Shown here one piece after another: positions 1 to 6,532 of a stretch of DNA of 7,224 nucleotides (the first letter of the stretch is position 1; the number at the start of each line of letters is the position of its first letter). The position numbers were made by a program, and so were the translations under genes. Source of the stretch: an uncultured Lachnospiraceae bacterium (lineage in GTDB: Bacteria; Bacillota_A; Clostridia; Lachnospirales; Lachnospiraceae); the NCBI GenBank assembly GCA_902795985.1, contig CADBNG010000220.1, positions 1 to 7,224 of the forward strand. Reading direction: 5' to 3'. A model generated the notes under the pieces. It ran no database searches. It had not been told where the DNA came from and saw only the letters and a list, made by a program, of their open reading frames with translations.

Positions 1-317
1 ATCCGGTCGGATTCCACAGGGAAATGCCGCTGGACGGGATTTCCATCGTCGTCAAGGACAGGATCATCATTCTCATCCAGTTCCCAGACCGGATTGTTCT
101 GGTCATCAACTTCCGGATACCATGCCCGGGCAAAGGCCTGGTATGTTCCCGCGTCCCCGTACCGGTACGATCCGGACCAGGAATCGCCTCCTCTGTTATC
201 CCAGGTATCGTCGTCATGCCAGCAGATCTCAATCCAGTCAGCGCCCGGCGCGAAAACGCCGGCCTGGAGATCCTCATTGGTCTGAACTTCGGATTTGGAA
301 ACCTCAAACGCAACCGC
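1..317 (-). repeat. Macro-repeat R4, first domain only, cut by window edge (residues 2009-2113)
   Basis: R4 starts with AVAFEVSKSEVQTNED, then FAPGADW at 2030-2036, followed by IEICWHDDDTWD and a shortened form of the AFARAWY strand. The acidic loop after this strand is the longest of all the repeats. It contains a near-tandem microrepeat (ELDENDDPV then LDDDGNPV) at about 2087-2103. The frame is still open at the left edge within the last part of D1, so at least this repeat continues outside the window. Confidence 0.85.
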
Positions 318-3300
318 GTTTTCCGCGGGATCTTCAACCGTCAGAAAGACCGGCCGGCTCTCCCGGCCTTCATAGCCCAGGCCACCAGCCGCATTCACGC
401 TCAGCCGGTATTCACCCGCCGGCATTTCTGCCGTGGAGAATACAATCCGGTTCTCTTCCTCATCCAGATACCATCTCAGATCATAATGGAACCCCTCTTC
501 TCCTTCCGGCAGGTTCAGGGAGTGGCGGAGCTCATACCATGGCTCATAGGAGTGCTCCATCTCGGGATAGCTCACGACAACTGTTTCCCCGCGGGTAACC
601 ACGGACGGCTGCAGGTTCACCTCGAAAGGTTCCACCCTGCCGGTCCGGGTAACAGTCACCTTCACCGGATCGCTGATCGTCCACGCCGCTTCGTTGTCAT
701 CCTCGCCTTCGGGGATGATGCAGGCATACAGCGTCATCACGCCGGCGCCGCCGAAGCTTTCATCGCTGTAGATCCACTTGTTGTTTTCATCCAGATCCAG
801 GTCATAGATCTCATCGCCGGTATCCGGATCCTGGTGCCACCAGAAGCCGTTTCCGTTGTAATACCTGACGCGCTCGCCCTCTGCCAGCTCTTTATTCACC
901 GTTATGGTTACGGCCAGTTTTTCGTTGACCTGCACTTCGTTCTTGCTGACAGCCAGCTCGATTCCTGTTTCGTGTGCTTCAATCACGCGGATCTGATAGT
1001 TCTGGTGGTTATGCTCGCAGCCTTTTCCGCCGACCCAGACCCGCAGCAGCATCGTCTTGCCCGCGACGATCTCATCGCCGGGAACCGTCAGATTAACAGC
1101 TCCGCTGCCGTCATCATACAGTGCATCCATCTCAAAGTCTTCCCCGTCCTGATTCAGGAAAAACTCCCAGTCCATATATGGGTCTTCTATATATTCAGCT
1201 ATGTACGGATACGGCATATACAGATTCAGGTCCCGTCCCGCGATTGCGTAAGGGGGAATTCCGGAAGCATCCTGTTCGATCATGCCGTAAGGCGCTGTAA
1301 TGGTGATTTCTTCAACTTGGGAATCTCTAGAATCAAGTTCCTTCCATTGTTCTTGTTCGTCCTCTTCCACCCCTATAGGGATAAGCCCGCCTTCTTCGTC
1401 CAGCTCATAGTAATGAGCCCGGGCAAATACCTGAACCGTCTGCGGATTGCCCTCGCTGAAGCTGCCGGAAACGCCTTCTCCCCAGTTTCTTCCAAAGTCT
1501 TGTTCCCAGCCGTCTTCATTTCTCCGGATGATTTCCACCCAGTCCGCGCCGGGCGCGAACGCGCTGGCAGGAATCCTTTCATTTGTCAGGGCTTCGTCCT
1601 TTTCGATAAACAGCCGGACTTCGCCTTCCGGGATGCCGCTGTCATTGACGGTCAGCCAGACGCTGCCGCTCTCCCGCCCTTCATAGCCCTTCTCACCGCC
1701 GGCCCAGACGCTCAGCCGGTATTCACCTGCCGGCATCCCCGCCGTGGAGAATGTGAACTGATGGTTTTCTGCATCCTGCTGCCAGGGCATATGATATTCT
1801 TCGTTATCCTGCTTTCTGTTGTGGTGGAGATCGAAGCGGCCTTCGTCGGAATGAGCCCCCGCCGTATAGTTCAGGACAGCCGTCTCGCCGCGGGTAACCG
1901 CCGCTTTCTCAAGGCGGATGGTAATGTCTCCGACCATGCCGGTCCGGGTCAGCGTCAGCTTGACCGGATCGCTCTCGATCCAGTAGCCTTCGTCTTCTTC
2001 TGTCTCGCCCGGAACCCACACGCGGGCGTACAGCGTCCGGACGCCAGTGTTGCCAAAGCTTTCCCCATCGAAAACCCACTGATGGTTCTCATCCAGCCAG
2101 ATCCATTTATCGTCCCAACTGTATTCATCGTCCCAGTAGCTCCAGAACCTGTCGCCGTTGTAGTACTGGACAAATTCCGGTTCCAGACCTTCATCCACGG
2201 AGATCGTCACCGTGAGGTCCTCATTGACCTGTGCTTCGTGCTTGCTGAGAGTCAGCTGGATCCTGTCTTCGGGTGCCTCAATCACGCGGATCCGGTAATC
2301 CTGGTGGTTATTTTCGTAGCCTGTTCCACCGACGTCGACACGCAGCTCGATGGTATTCCCCGCTTCGACCTTATCGCTGGGAATCTTCAGATTGATGACG
2401 CCGCGGCCCCGTTGATCCGGTTCCTGCCAGTCGTCGTCAAAATCACGGTTCAGGTAAAGCTCCCAGTCCATATATTCAGCTTCCGCAGGACGCGGCATGG
2501 CTAGCGTCAGGGCCTGTCCTGCCATCGCGGAAACGGGAATCCCGGAAGCGTTCTGATCAATTCTGCCGTAGAGCGCTGTAAAGGTTATTTCCTCAACCTG
2601 GGATTCTCTGTACTCCAGTTCCTGCCAGTGTTCACCGTCCTCATCCTGTACAAGGATAGGTTCGCCTTCATCATCCCGCTCAAAGTAATGGGCCCGGGCA
2701 AACACCTGGACGGTCTGCGGACCGCCTTCGCTGAAAGTGCCCGCCGTGCCTTCCCCGCCGTCATTGGCAAAATCATCTTCCCAGCCGTCTTCATTTCTCC
2801 GGATGATTTCCACCCAGTCCGCGCCGGGCGCGAACGCGCTGGCATAGATTTCCTCATTGGTCAGCGGGTCCGTTTTGTTCACGGTCATCCGGACTTCCCC
2901 GGCCGAAGCGGTGCTGGCCGTCACGGTCAGGCGCGCTGAGTTGTCCGATTCACGCCAGCCCTTTCCTTCCGCGCCGGCGCGTCCCCGGATGATATATTCG
3001 CCCTCCGGCAGGGTGGCGGTGCTCATGGTGACCGTCGTCCCTTCCCAGGTGCTCTCGGGCTGGAAGCTGTCCCGGGAATTGTTGATCTCCCAGGCGTCCA
3101 CCCAGTATTCGTCCGCGCCTGCAGCTTCGGTAAAGGTAAACACGGCGTCTTCTCCGCGTTCAGCGGTCACGGCCGTTTCGCCGGTAAAGCTGTAGCTGCC
3201 GATCTGGTGATCCAGCACACGGACCCAGAGGATTTCGGATTTGACCCAGACCCATTCTTCCTCTACATCGATCAGCGCCAGTGCAAAGACCGGAACCTTC

Positions 3301-6300
3301 CTGCCAATATTGTCTTCATCGCCGAAATCGGTCCAGAAGAATGCTTTCCCGTCATTCCGGAACCAGTCTCCGTGGTTTTCGGGAGTGATCTCTTCGTCTT
3401 CATCGCCCCACCAGCCGCCCGGACCGTAGAACTTCACGGCGGCCAGGGTATGGCCTTCCGCGGCCCCCACCAGGAACCTGATATTGCCGTGAACCGGCAC
3501 CGTCGCCTGCGTCGGATCATCCGGATCAAAGGTGATCTCGCCCTCTCCTACGCTCAGCTCCACCAGGTCTGAAACCGTTTCACTGTCAATCACGGGAATG
3601 TTCAGGGTAAGATCCGCGCTGTTGTATCCCTGTTTTTCCGCGTGAATGCTGATCCGCAGCGTCTGGCCTTCCCGGAGCGCGGTGGAAAAATTGACATCCA
3701 GCTTTTTCCCGGCTGTTTCGCCCCGGTAAAGATCCCTTTCTTCTCCGTCAAACCAGGCGGATACGTTCAGGTAATCTGCCAGGTCCGGCTTCTTTACGGT
3801 AAAGGAGATAGTTTTTTCATCGGAAGGGGCATAGCTGTCCGGAAGCTCCGGAGCTGCCAGCTCCAGCGTTCCGTACGGCGCTGTAATGGTGACAGTAACT
3901 GGGTCGGACCACCACACGGTCTGTACAGGCCATTCGTGCCCTTCGTCGTCATGGTCCCAGATCTCGTCGCCGTTCTCATCCCGCTCTGTCCGCCCGGCCT
4001 TGACCCGGATCTCGTGGCTGCCTGCGTGGCCGTAGGAATGGTTCCAGCTTCTGCTTTCCCTGTTTTCGTGATTCATGCTCCGGTTATCGTTTCCATAATC
4101 CCAGTACACTTCCATCCATTCGGCGCCGGGAGCGTATGCCGAAACGATGACGTCCTCGCAGGTTTCAGCCTCGTCCTTGTTCAGGGTCACCAGGATGCCG
4201 CTTTCGGGAATCTCCGGTTCCCGGACGGTAAAGTTCTCCGTGATGATATATTCCGCTGTGCGGTATCCCATGCCTTCCGCCAGGGCGCGGAAGCGGTATG
4301 TGGCGCCGGGCTCCAGTTCAATGGTGCTCAGGATGGCCGTGCCGCCGTCCGGGCCGTTCAGGTCCGCCTGATGCGTGATCCAGTCCCAGTCCTGGCGTTC
4401 TTCGTTCCAGATGTCCACATCCGTCCAGTAATGGTCGGCGTTTTCGCTCTCCGTATAGGTAACCGTGACCGGTTCGCCGCGTTCGGCGCTGTTCCGGTCG
4501 ATTTCAGCAGTGAAGGGGCCGGCATCCCCATCCGCGTAGCCCTCAAAGATCAGGACGGCCGATTCCGTCGTCACGTTGTCTTCATCGTCCGTAAACTGCG
4601 CGGTAGCAATGATCGGGTTGCTGCCTTCCTCCCGGATGCTGTCATTGAACTCAATCGGGAATTCATCGTTGATCTGTTCCTGATTATCCGTCCGGAAAAA
4701 CTCCCCGTAGACATTATCCACCCGGATCCAGTCAGCCCCGGGTGCCGAAACCCAAAGCGGAATATCCGTATGGATGAGCAGCGGTTCGCTGTCCAGCCCG
4801 GCTTCTGTCTCCAGCTGGATCCTCTCCCCGGCGCGGATGACCGGAATCTTCTTCGACCACCAGAACAGGTCGTACCCGTGCTTTCTGATTTCGATGTAAA
4901 TCTCAATAAACTCGCCGGCCTGTTCCACCGGGATCTCGAATACCTCTTCCCCGTTCCATTCGCTGAACCAGCGGGAATCGATAAAATGGCCATCCTGCAG
5001 GTCCCGTATCTCGGTGCCGATCACGAAGCCTTCTGCATCCGGCCGTTCAATTTCAATCGTGTACGGCAGCTGTTCTTCTTGGATGCAGATGACATCCGGC
5101 AGGTTCGGATCGTTAGTGTCCGGTAGCTGGCCTTCATAGATGTAGATGACATCCGGCAGTCCCGGATCGTAGCCCACCAGCGGGCCTGCGCTGGTCACCG
5201 TAAAGGTCCGCTCTGTTTCATCCACTTTGATGAACTCGTCCTCGCCCTCCCGCTGCCAGACGATGACCCGGAAAACGTGCTCGCCGTCACTCCAGGAACT
5301 GATCGGGTCGTCCCAGACCTCCGGCTGGTAATAGATATCCCATTCATCCTCTTCCGGCCAGACGTACATGTTGCGGTCCCATTCGCGGCGGTTTTCCTCA
5401 TACCGGGTTGCGTAAATCTGGAGCTCCATCTGAATGTTTTCCAGTTTCTCGCTGTTCGGATAGTAAACCGTGGGCAGGATCATTTCGCCGGTCGGGTATT
5501 CCTCGTTCAGCCCCCGGATCATGATTTCCGTGTCCTCCGCCTGCGAGGAGGGGCTGAGAATAAGAACGTCGTATTCAAGGTCCTGGCCGTTTTCATTTTT
5601 GACATATGCCATAGGCCGGCCTTTCATCAGGCCGTAAATCTTCGCGGTATAGTGTTTGTTGATCTCCAGCCTCAGCAGCGGCACCTCGATGGTCAGCGGA
5701 TCCGCTTCAGGGCCTGCCTCAGGATCCACCCCGACCCAGTGGCTGTCCGCCGCAAAATCGCCGTTTTCGTCAAACAGCACGATGCACATATTCTGGAAAC
5801 CGGCTTCCTGGCTCACCGTGGCGGAGAAAACGTCATCCTTCCTGAGCGCGATTTCAGAAGCATACGTCACCTCAACCTCAGGGGCAAAAACAGGAGGCTC
5901 CGCGCTGACCAGACCCGTTCGATATTCGACTTCGTTGCTCATCACGGCGTCTGCCGGGTCTTCCGCCATCGTTTCCACATGCGCCGTATAGGTGTGAACC
6001 GGATTGCCTGCGTTGTAGGATTCTGTGTATTCGAAGATATTGCAGTCCGTCGTGCCGGGAGTGAACCAGGCTTCGCCGTAGCCGTCTTCGTTCACCCAGG
6101 CCGGAATCGGGTCCGCCCCTTCATCGTAGAAGAATAGAACTTCTTCGTTGTGAGCCGCGTTGGTTTCAATTTCGAAGCAATCCGATTCCCAGAGCGGGAG
6201 GAAGGGTGTTTCACCTTCTTCCCCAAACCGCGGGGCGATTCGGATATACGGTTCCTGCTCCGGTTCCGGATCCGCCTGCGCGGCCGTAAACAGGACAAAG

Positions 6301-6341
6301 ACTGCCAGAATGCAGAGAATCAATGCTGTCCATTTTTTCAT
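1..6341 (-). CDS. Giant secreted acidic multi-domain Ig-like repeat protein (partial, C-terminus beyond left edge)
   Basis: I do not recognise a named family. One minus-strand frame runs from the ATG at 6341 to the left edge without a stop, giving 2,113 complete codons. The start is fixed by a GGGAGGG ribosome site 7 nt upstream and a signal peptide at residues 1-23, so the product is exported. The mature part is strongly acidic, rich in Trp, Tyr and Gly, poor in Cys, and consists of successive beta-strand-rich modules of about 100 residues. Residues 24-510 hold diverged modules. Residues 511-714 (R0), 715-1148 (R1), 1149-1573 (R2), 1574-2008 (R3) and 2009 onward (R4) are homologous tandem units. 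Each begins with a strand and then an [FYS]APGA[DE]W motif. No catalytic motif, transmembrane segment, LPXTG, SLH or dockerin is visible, but the C-terminus is missing. A surface-bound or secreted adhesive or structural role is inferred from architecture alone. Existence of the gene is near certain; function is unknown. Confidence 0.95.
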   Translation of the reverse strand, partial: MKKWTALILCILAVFVLFTAAQADPEPEQEPYIRIAPRFGEEGETPFLPLWESDCFEIETNAAHNEEVLFFYDEGADPIPAWVNEDGYGEAWFTPGTTDCNIFEYTESYNAGNPVHTYTAHVETMAEDPADAVMSNEVEYRTGLVSAEPPVFAPEVEVTYASEIALRKDDVFSATVSQEAGFQNMCIVLFDENGDFAADSHWVGVDPEAGPEADPLTIEVPLLRLEINKHYTAKIYGLMKGRPMAYVKNENGQDLEYDVLILSPSSQAEDTEIMIRGLNEEYPTGEMILPTVYYPNSEKLENIQMELQIYATRYEENRREWDRNMYVWPEEDEWDIYYQPEVWDDPISSWSDGEHVFRVIVWQREGEDEFIKVDETERTFTVTSAGPLVGYDPGLPDVIYIYEGQLPDTNDPNLPDVICIQEEQLPYTIEIERPDAEGFVIGTEIRDLQDGHFIDSRWFSEWNGEEVFEIPVEQAGEFIEIYIEIRKHGYDLFWWSKKIPVIRAGERIQLETEAGLDSEPLLIHTDIPLWVSAPGADWIRVDNVYGEFFRTDNQEQINDEFPIEFNDSIREEGSNPIIATAQFTDDEDNVTTESAVLIFEGYADGDAGPFTAEIDRNSAERGEPVTVTYTESENADHYWTDVDIWNEERQDWDWITHQADLNGPDGGTAILSTIELEPGATYRFRALAEGMGYRTAEYIITENFTVREPEIPESGILVTLNKDEAETCEDVIVSAYAPGAEWMEVYWDYGNDNRSMNHENRESRSWNHSYGHAGSHEIRVKAGRTERDENGDEIWDHDDEGHEWPVQTVWWSDPVTVTITAPYGTLELAAPELPDSYAPSDEKTISFTVKKPDLADYLNVSAWFDGEERDLYRGETAGKKLDVNFSTALREGQTLRISIHAEKQGYNSADLTLNIPVIDSETVSDLVELSVGEGEITFDPDDPTQATVPVHGNIRFLVGAAEGHTLAAVKFYGPGGWWGDEDEEITPENHGDWFRNDGKAFFWTDFGDEDNIGRKVPVFALALIDVEEEWVWVKSEILWVRVLDHQIGSYSFTGETAVTAERGEDAVFTFTEAAGADEYWVDAWEINNSRDSFQPESTWEGTTVTMSTATLPEGEYIIRGRAGAEGKGWRESDNSARLTVTASTASAGEVRMTVNKTDPLTNEEIYASAFAPGADWVEIIRRNEDGWEDDFANDGGEGTAGTFSEGGPQTVQVFARAHYFERDDEGEPILVQDEDGEHWQELEYRESQVEEITFTALYGRIDQNASGIPVSAMAGQALTLAMPRPAEAEYMDWELYLNRDFDDDWQEPDQRGRGVINLKIPSDKVEAGNTIELRVDVGGTGYENNHQDYRIRVIEAPEDRIQLTLSKHEAQVNEDLTVTISVDEGLEPEFVQYYNGDRFWSYWDDEYSWDDKWIWLDENHQWVFDGESFGNTGVRTLYARVWVPGETEEDEGYWIESDPVKLTLTRTGMVGDITIRLEKAAVTRGETAVLNYTAGAHSDEGRFDLHHNRKQDNEEYHMPWQQDAENHQFTFSTAGMPAGEYRLSVWAGGEKGYEGRESGSVWLTVNDSGIPEGEVRLFIEKDEALTNERIPASAFAPGADWVEIIRRNEDGWEQDFGRNWGEGVSGSFSEGNPQTVQVFARAHYYELDEEGGLIPIGVEEDEQEQWKELDSRDSQVEEITITAPYGMIEQDASGIPPYAIAGRDLNLYMPYPYIAEYIEDPYMDWEFFLNQDGEDFEMDALYDDGSGAVNLTVPGDEIVAGKTMLLRVWVGGKGCEHNHQNYQIRVIEAHETGIELAVSKNEVQVNEKLAVTITVNKELAEGERVRYYNGNGFWWHQDPDTGDEIYDLDLDENNKWIYSDESFGGAGVMTLYACIIPEGEDDNEAAWTISDPVKVTVTRTGRVEPFEVNLQPSVVTRGETVVVSYPEMEHSYEPWYELRHSLNLPEGEEGFHYDLRWYLDEEENRIVFSTAEMPAGEYRLSVNAAGGLGYEGRESRPVFLTVEDPAENAVAFEVSKSEVQTNEDLQAGVFAPGADWIEICWHDDDTWDNRGGDSWSGSYRYGDAGTYQAFARAWYPEVDDQNNPVWELDENDDPVLDDDGNPVQRHFPVESDR
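318..1622 (-). repeat. Macro-repeat R3, four Ig-like domains (residues 1574-2008)
   Basis: R3 is the closest relative of R2. D1 is 1574-1683, with FAPGADW at 1595-1601 followed by VEIIRRNEDGWE exactly as in R2. D2 is 1684-1789 (YGMIEQDASGIP, with a Tyr/Pro-rich insert PYPYIAEYIEDP absent from R2, then MDWEFFLNQD). D3 is 1790-1901 (RYYNGNGFWW, DENNKWIYSDESFGGAGVMTLYA, SDPVKVTVTRTG). D4 is 1902-2004 (VTRGET at 1915-1920, STAEMPAGEYRLSVNAAG, GYEGRES). The loops that differ from R2 are acidic or aromatic, while the strand cores are conserved. Confidence 0.88.
1503..1569 (-). repeat. 67-bp perfect DNA repeat, copy in R3
   Basis: This is the second copy of the repeat at 2778-2844, encoding A1592 to E1613. 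The bordering bases differ between the copies (g against c at the left edge, g against t at the right edge), which delimits the identity block precisely. Confidence 0.97.
1623..2897 (-). repeat. Macro-repeat R2, four Ig-like domains (residues 1149-1573)
   Basis: Four consecutive domains are visible. D1 is 1149-1256, with FAPGADW at 1170-1176, VQVFARAHY and an acidic loop at 1221-1238. D2 is 1257-1356 (YGRIDQNASGIP, MDWELYLN, GTGYENNHQDYRIRVIEA). D3 is 1357-1467 (QYYNGDRFW, a Trp/Asp-rich loop, NTGVRTLYARVWVPGE, SDPVKLTLTRTG). D4 is 1468-1567 (VTRGET at 1482-1487, STAGMPAGEYRLSVWAGGEKGYEGRES). It aligns with R3 along its whole length, with small in-frame insertions and deletions in loops. The unit is 425 residues, and the corresponding motif spacings are all multiples of three. 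Confidence 0.88.
2778..2844 (-). repeat. 67-bp perfect DNA repeat, copy in R2
   Basis: This stretch is identical base for base to 1503-1569, 1,275 bp away in the same orientation and frame. It encodes A1167 to E1188, covering the FAPGADW motif and the strand after it. All 22 codons are identical, including synonymous positions, while flanking repeat sequence differs. Confidence 0.97.
2898..4199 (-). repeat. Macro-repeat R1, four Ig-like domains (residues 715-1148)
   Basis: R1 is the most diverged of the three long units. D1 carries YAPGAEW at 736-742, a basic/Asn-rich insert (NDNRSMNHENRESRSW), and an acidic loop, RDENGDEIWDHDDEG, at about 786-801. D2 starts at APYGTLEL (821) and includes the strand-GY motif AEKQGY at 901-906. 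D3 spans roughly 923-1043 and is Trp/Phe rich (KFYGPGGWWGDEDEE, KAFFWTDFGDED). D4 starts near 1046 with AERGED at 1060-1065 and ends with STATLPEGEYIIRGRAGAEG and LTVTAS. The unit is 434 residues. Confidence 0.8.
4200..4811 (-). repeat. Macro-repeat R0, short two-domain form (residues 511-714)
   Basis: R0 begins with a degenerate first domain (D1) containing SAPGADW at 532-538, and passes directly to a fourth-type domain (D4). The D4 landmarks are AERGEP at 619-624, a W-rich middle at 638-655, STIELEPGATYRFRALAEG at about 671-689, and GYRTAEY. The second and third domains found in R1-R3 are absent, so the unit is 204 residues against about 430. It is either an ancestral two-domain unit or the result of an internal deletion; the open frame is preserved throughout. 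Confidence 0.75.
4812..6272 (-). other. N-terminal diverged Ig-like modules (residues 24-510)
   Basis: This segment lacks a clear APGADW motif but shows the same strand-turn texture as the later repeats. Residues 24-145 and roughly 270-385 resemble the first domain of the macro-repeats. In particular, HVFRVIVWQREGEDE followed by FTVTSAG at 379-385 matches the position of the VQVFARAHY ... EEITFTA ending there. Residues 215-262 (IEVPLLRLEINKHYTAKIYG) and 432-503 (VEQAGEFIEIYIEIRKHGY ... IPV) resemble the second domain, whose pattern is a hydrophobic strand, G-x-x-I/L-x-I-x-I, then GY. The assignments rest on reading by eye and are tentative; remote homology between modules is inferred. Confidence 0.5.
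5049..5162 (-). repeat. 19-residue tandem duplication in the N-terminal region
   Basis: Residues 394-412 and 413-431 form two adjacent 19-residue copies in a linker between two modules. They share LPDVI-x-I-x-E-x-QLP: copy 1 has LPDVIYIYEGQLP and copy 2 has LPDVICIQEEQLP. At the DNA level the string gatgacatccggcag recurs 57 bp apart. The linker is acidic and proline-containing, suggesting an extended spacer rather than a folded domain. Confidence 0.85.
6273..6341 (-). other. Sec signal peptide of the giant repeat protein (residues 1-23)
   Basis: The N-terminus has two lysines (K2, K3), a hydrophobic core from about A6 to A20 (LILCILAVFVLF), and an A-Q-A tripeptide at 21-23 followed by an acidic, proline-containing DPEPEQEP stretch. 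This is a standard signal peptidase I arrangement with predicted cleavage after A23. The only cysteine (C10) sits inside the hydrophobic core and lacks lipobox context, so a lipoprotein is unlikely. Confidence 0.92.
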
Positions 6342-6424
6342 TGGATAACCCTCCCGATTGATGATGGATGATTCGCTGTGTATAAGGATTGCTGTGTGCT
6401 TGTTTTTTGCTGTGCTGGGTATTT
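6342..6424 (-). promoter_or_regulatory. 5' leader of the giant gene with three CACAGC motifs and the ribosome binding site
   Basis: The predicted leader is A/C-rich and shows no obvious stable hairpin by eye. It contains CACAGC three times on the minus strand (plus-strand gctgtg at 6375-6380, 6391-6396 and 6409-6414), spaced 16 and 18 bp. The Shine-Dalgarno sequence GGGAGGG lies at 6349-6355, 7 nt before the ATG. The motif repetition may be chance; the ribosome site is clear. Confidence 0.7.
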
Positions 6425-6430
6425 GGTTTT

Positions 6431-6459
6431 ATTATACTTTATCTCCCTGTTCCCGTCAA
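6431..6459 (-). promoter_or_regulatory. Sigma-A promoter of the giant repeat-protein gene
   Basis: Read on the minus strand, TTGACG (6459-6454) is followed by a 17-bp spacer and a perfect TATAAT (6436-6431). Eleven of twelve hexamer positions match the housekeeping consensus, with optimal spacing. The transcription start would fall near 6424, giving a leader of about 80 nt. Confidence 0.85.
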
Positions 6460-6516
6460 CCTGTGGGACATGCCCGGGCTGAATACGGCGGATCCGTCCG
6501 GTCCGGCCCTGTGCAA

Positions 6517-6530
6517 AGATCGTTTGTTCG
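6517..6530 (+). promoter_or_regulatory. Possible LexA (Gram-positive SOS) operator upstream of the polymerase
   Basis: The 14-bp site reads A-GATC-GTTT-GTTC-G. The Gram-positive LexA/DinR box is close to CGAAC-N4-GTTCG. Here the right half is perfect and the left half matches 3 of 5 positions. It sits just upstream of the weak -35 region of the dinB-like gene, where a repressor would act, and SOS control of Y-family polymerases is well known. With two mismatches this remains a candidate only. Confidence 0.35.
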
Positions 6531-6532
6531 CC

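Noticed and set aside
24..2504. 826-codon open frame on the plus strand with an ATG
   Set aside because: It is the exact codon-aligned antisense of the giant minus-strand gene. Stops there need sense codons TTA, CTA or TCA, which the gene avoids because of its GC-biased codon use. It lacks a ribosome binding site, its protein is a low-sense mix of hydrophobic and Pro residues, and it shares repeat spacing only because the sense gene repeats.
1..4811. CRISPR array or mobile-element terminal repeats as an explanation for the repetition
   Set aside because: Repeat spacings are multiples of three within one open frame and similarity is strongest at protein level, so the repeats are coding domain duplications.
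3642..5126. 494-codon open frame on the plus strand
   Set aside because: Same antisense register as the giant gene and same codon-bias explanation. The sense strand has clear domain repeats, a signal peptide and a promoter.
5277..6137. 286-codon open frame on the plus strand
   Set aside because: Again the codon-aligned antisense of the giant gene's N-terminal part, with no initiation signals or recognisable domains.
6472..6510. GCCCGGGC palindrome and gtccg direct repeat in the intergenic region
   Set aside because: Short GC-rich palindromes are expected by chance at this composition, and there is no following T-run to make a terminator.
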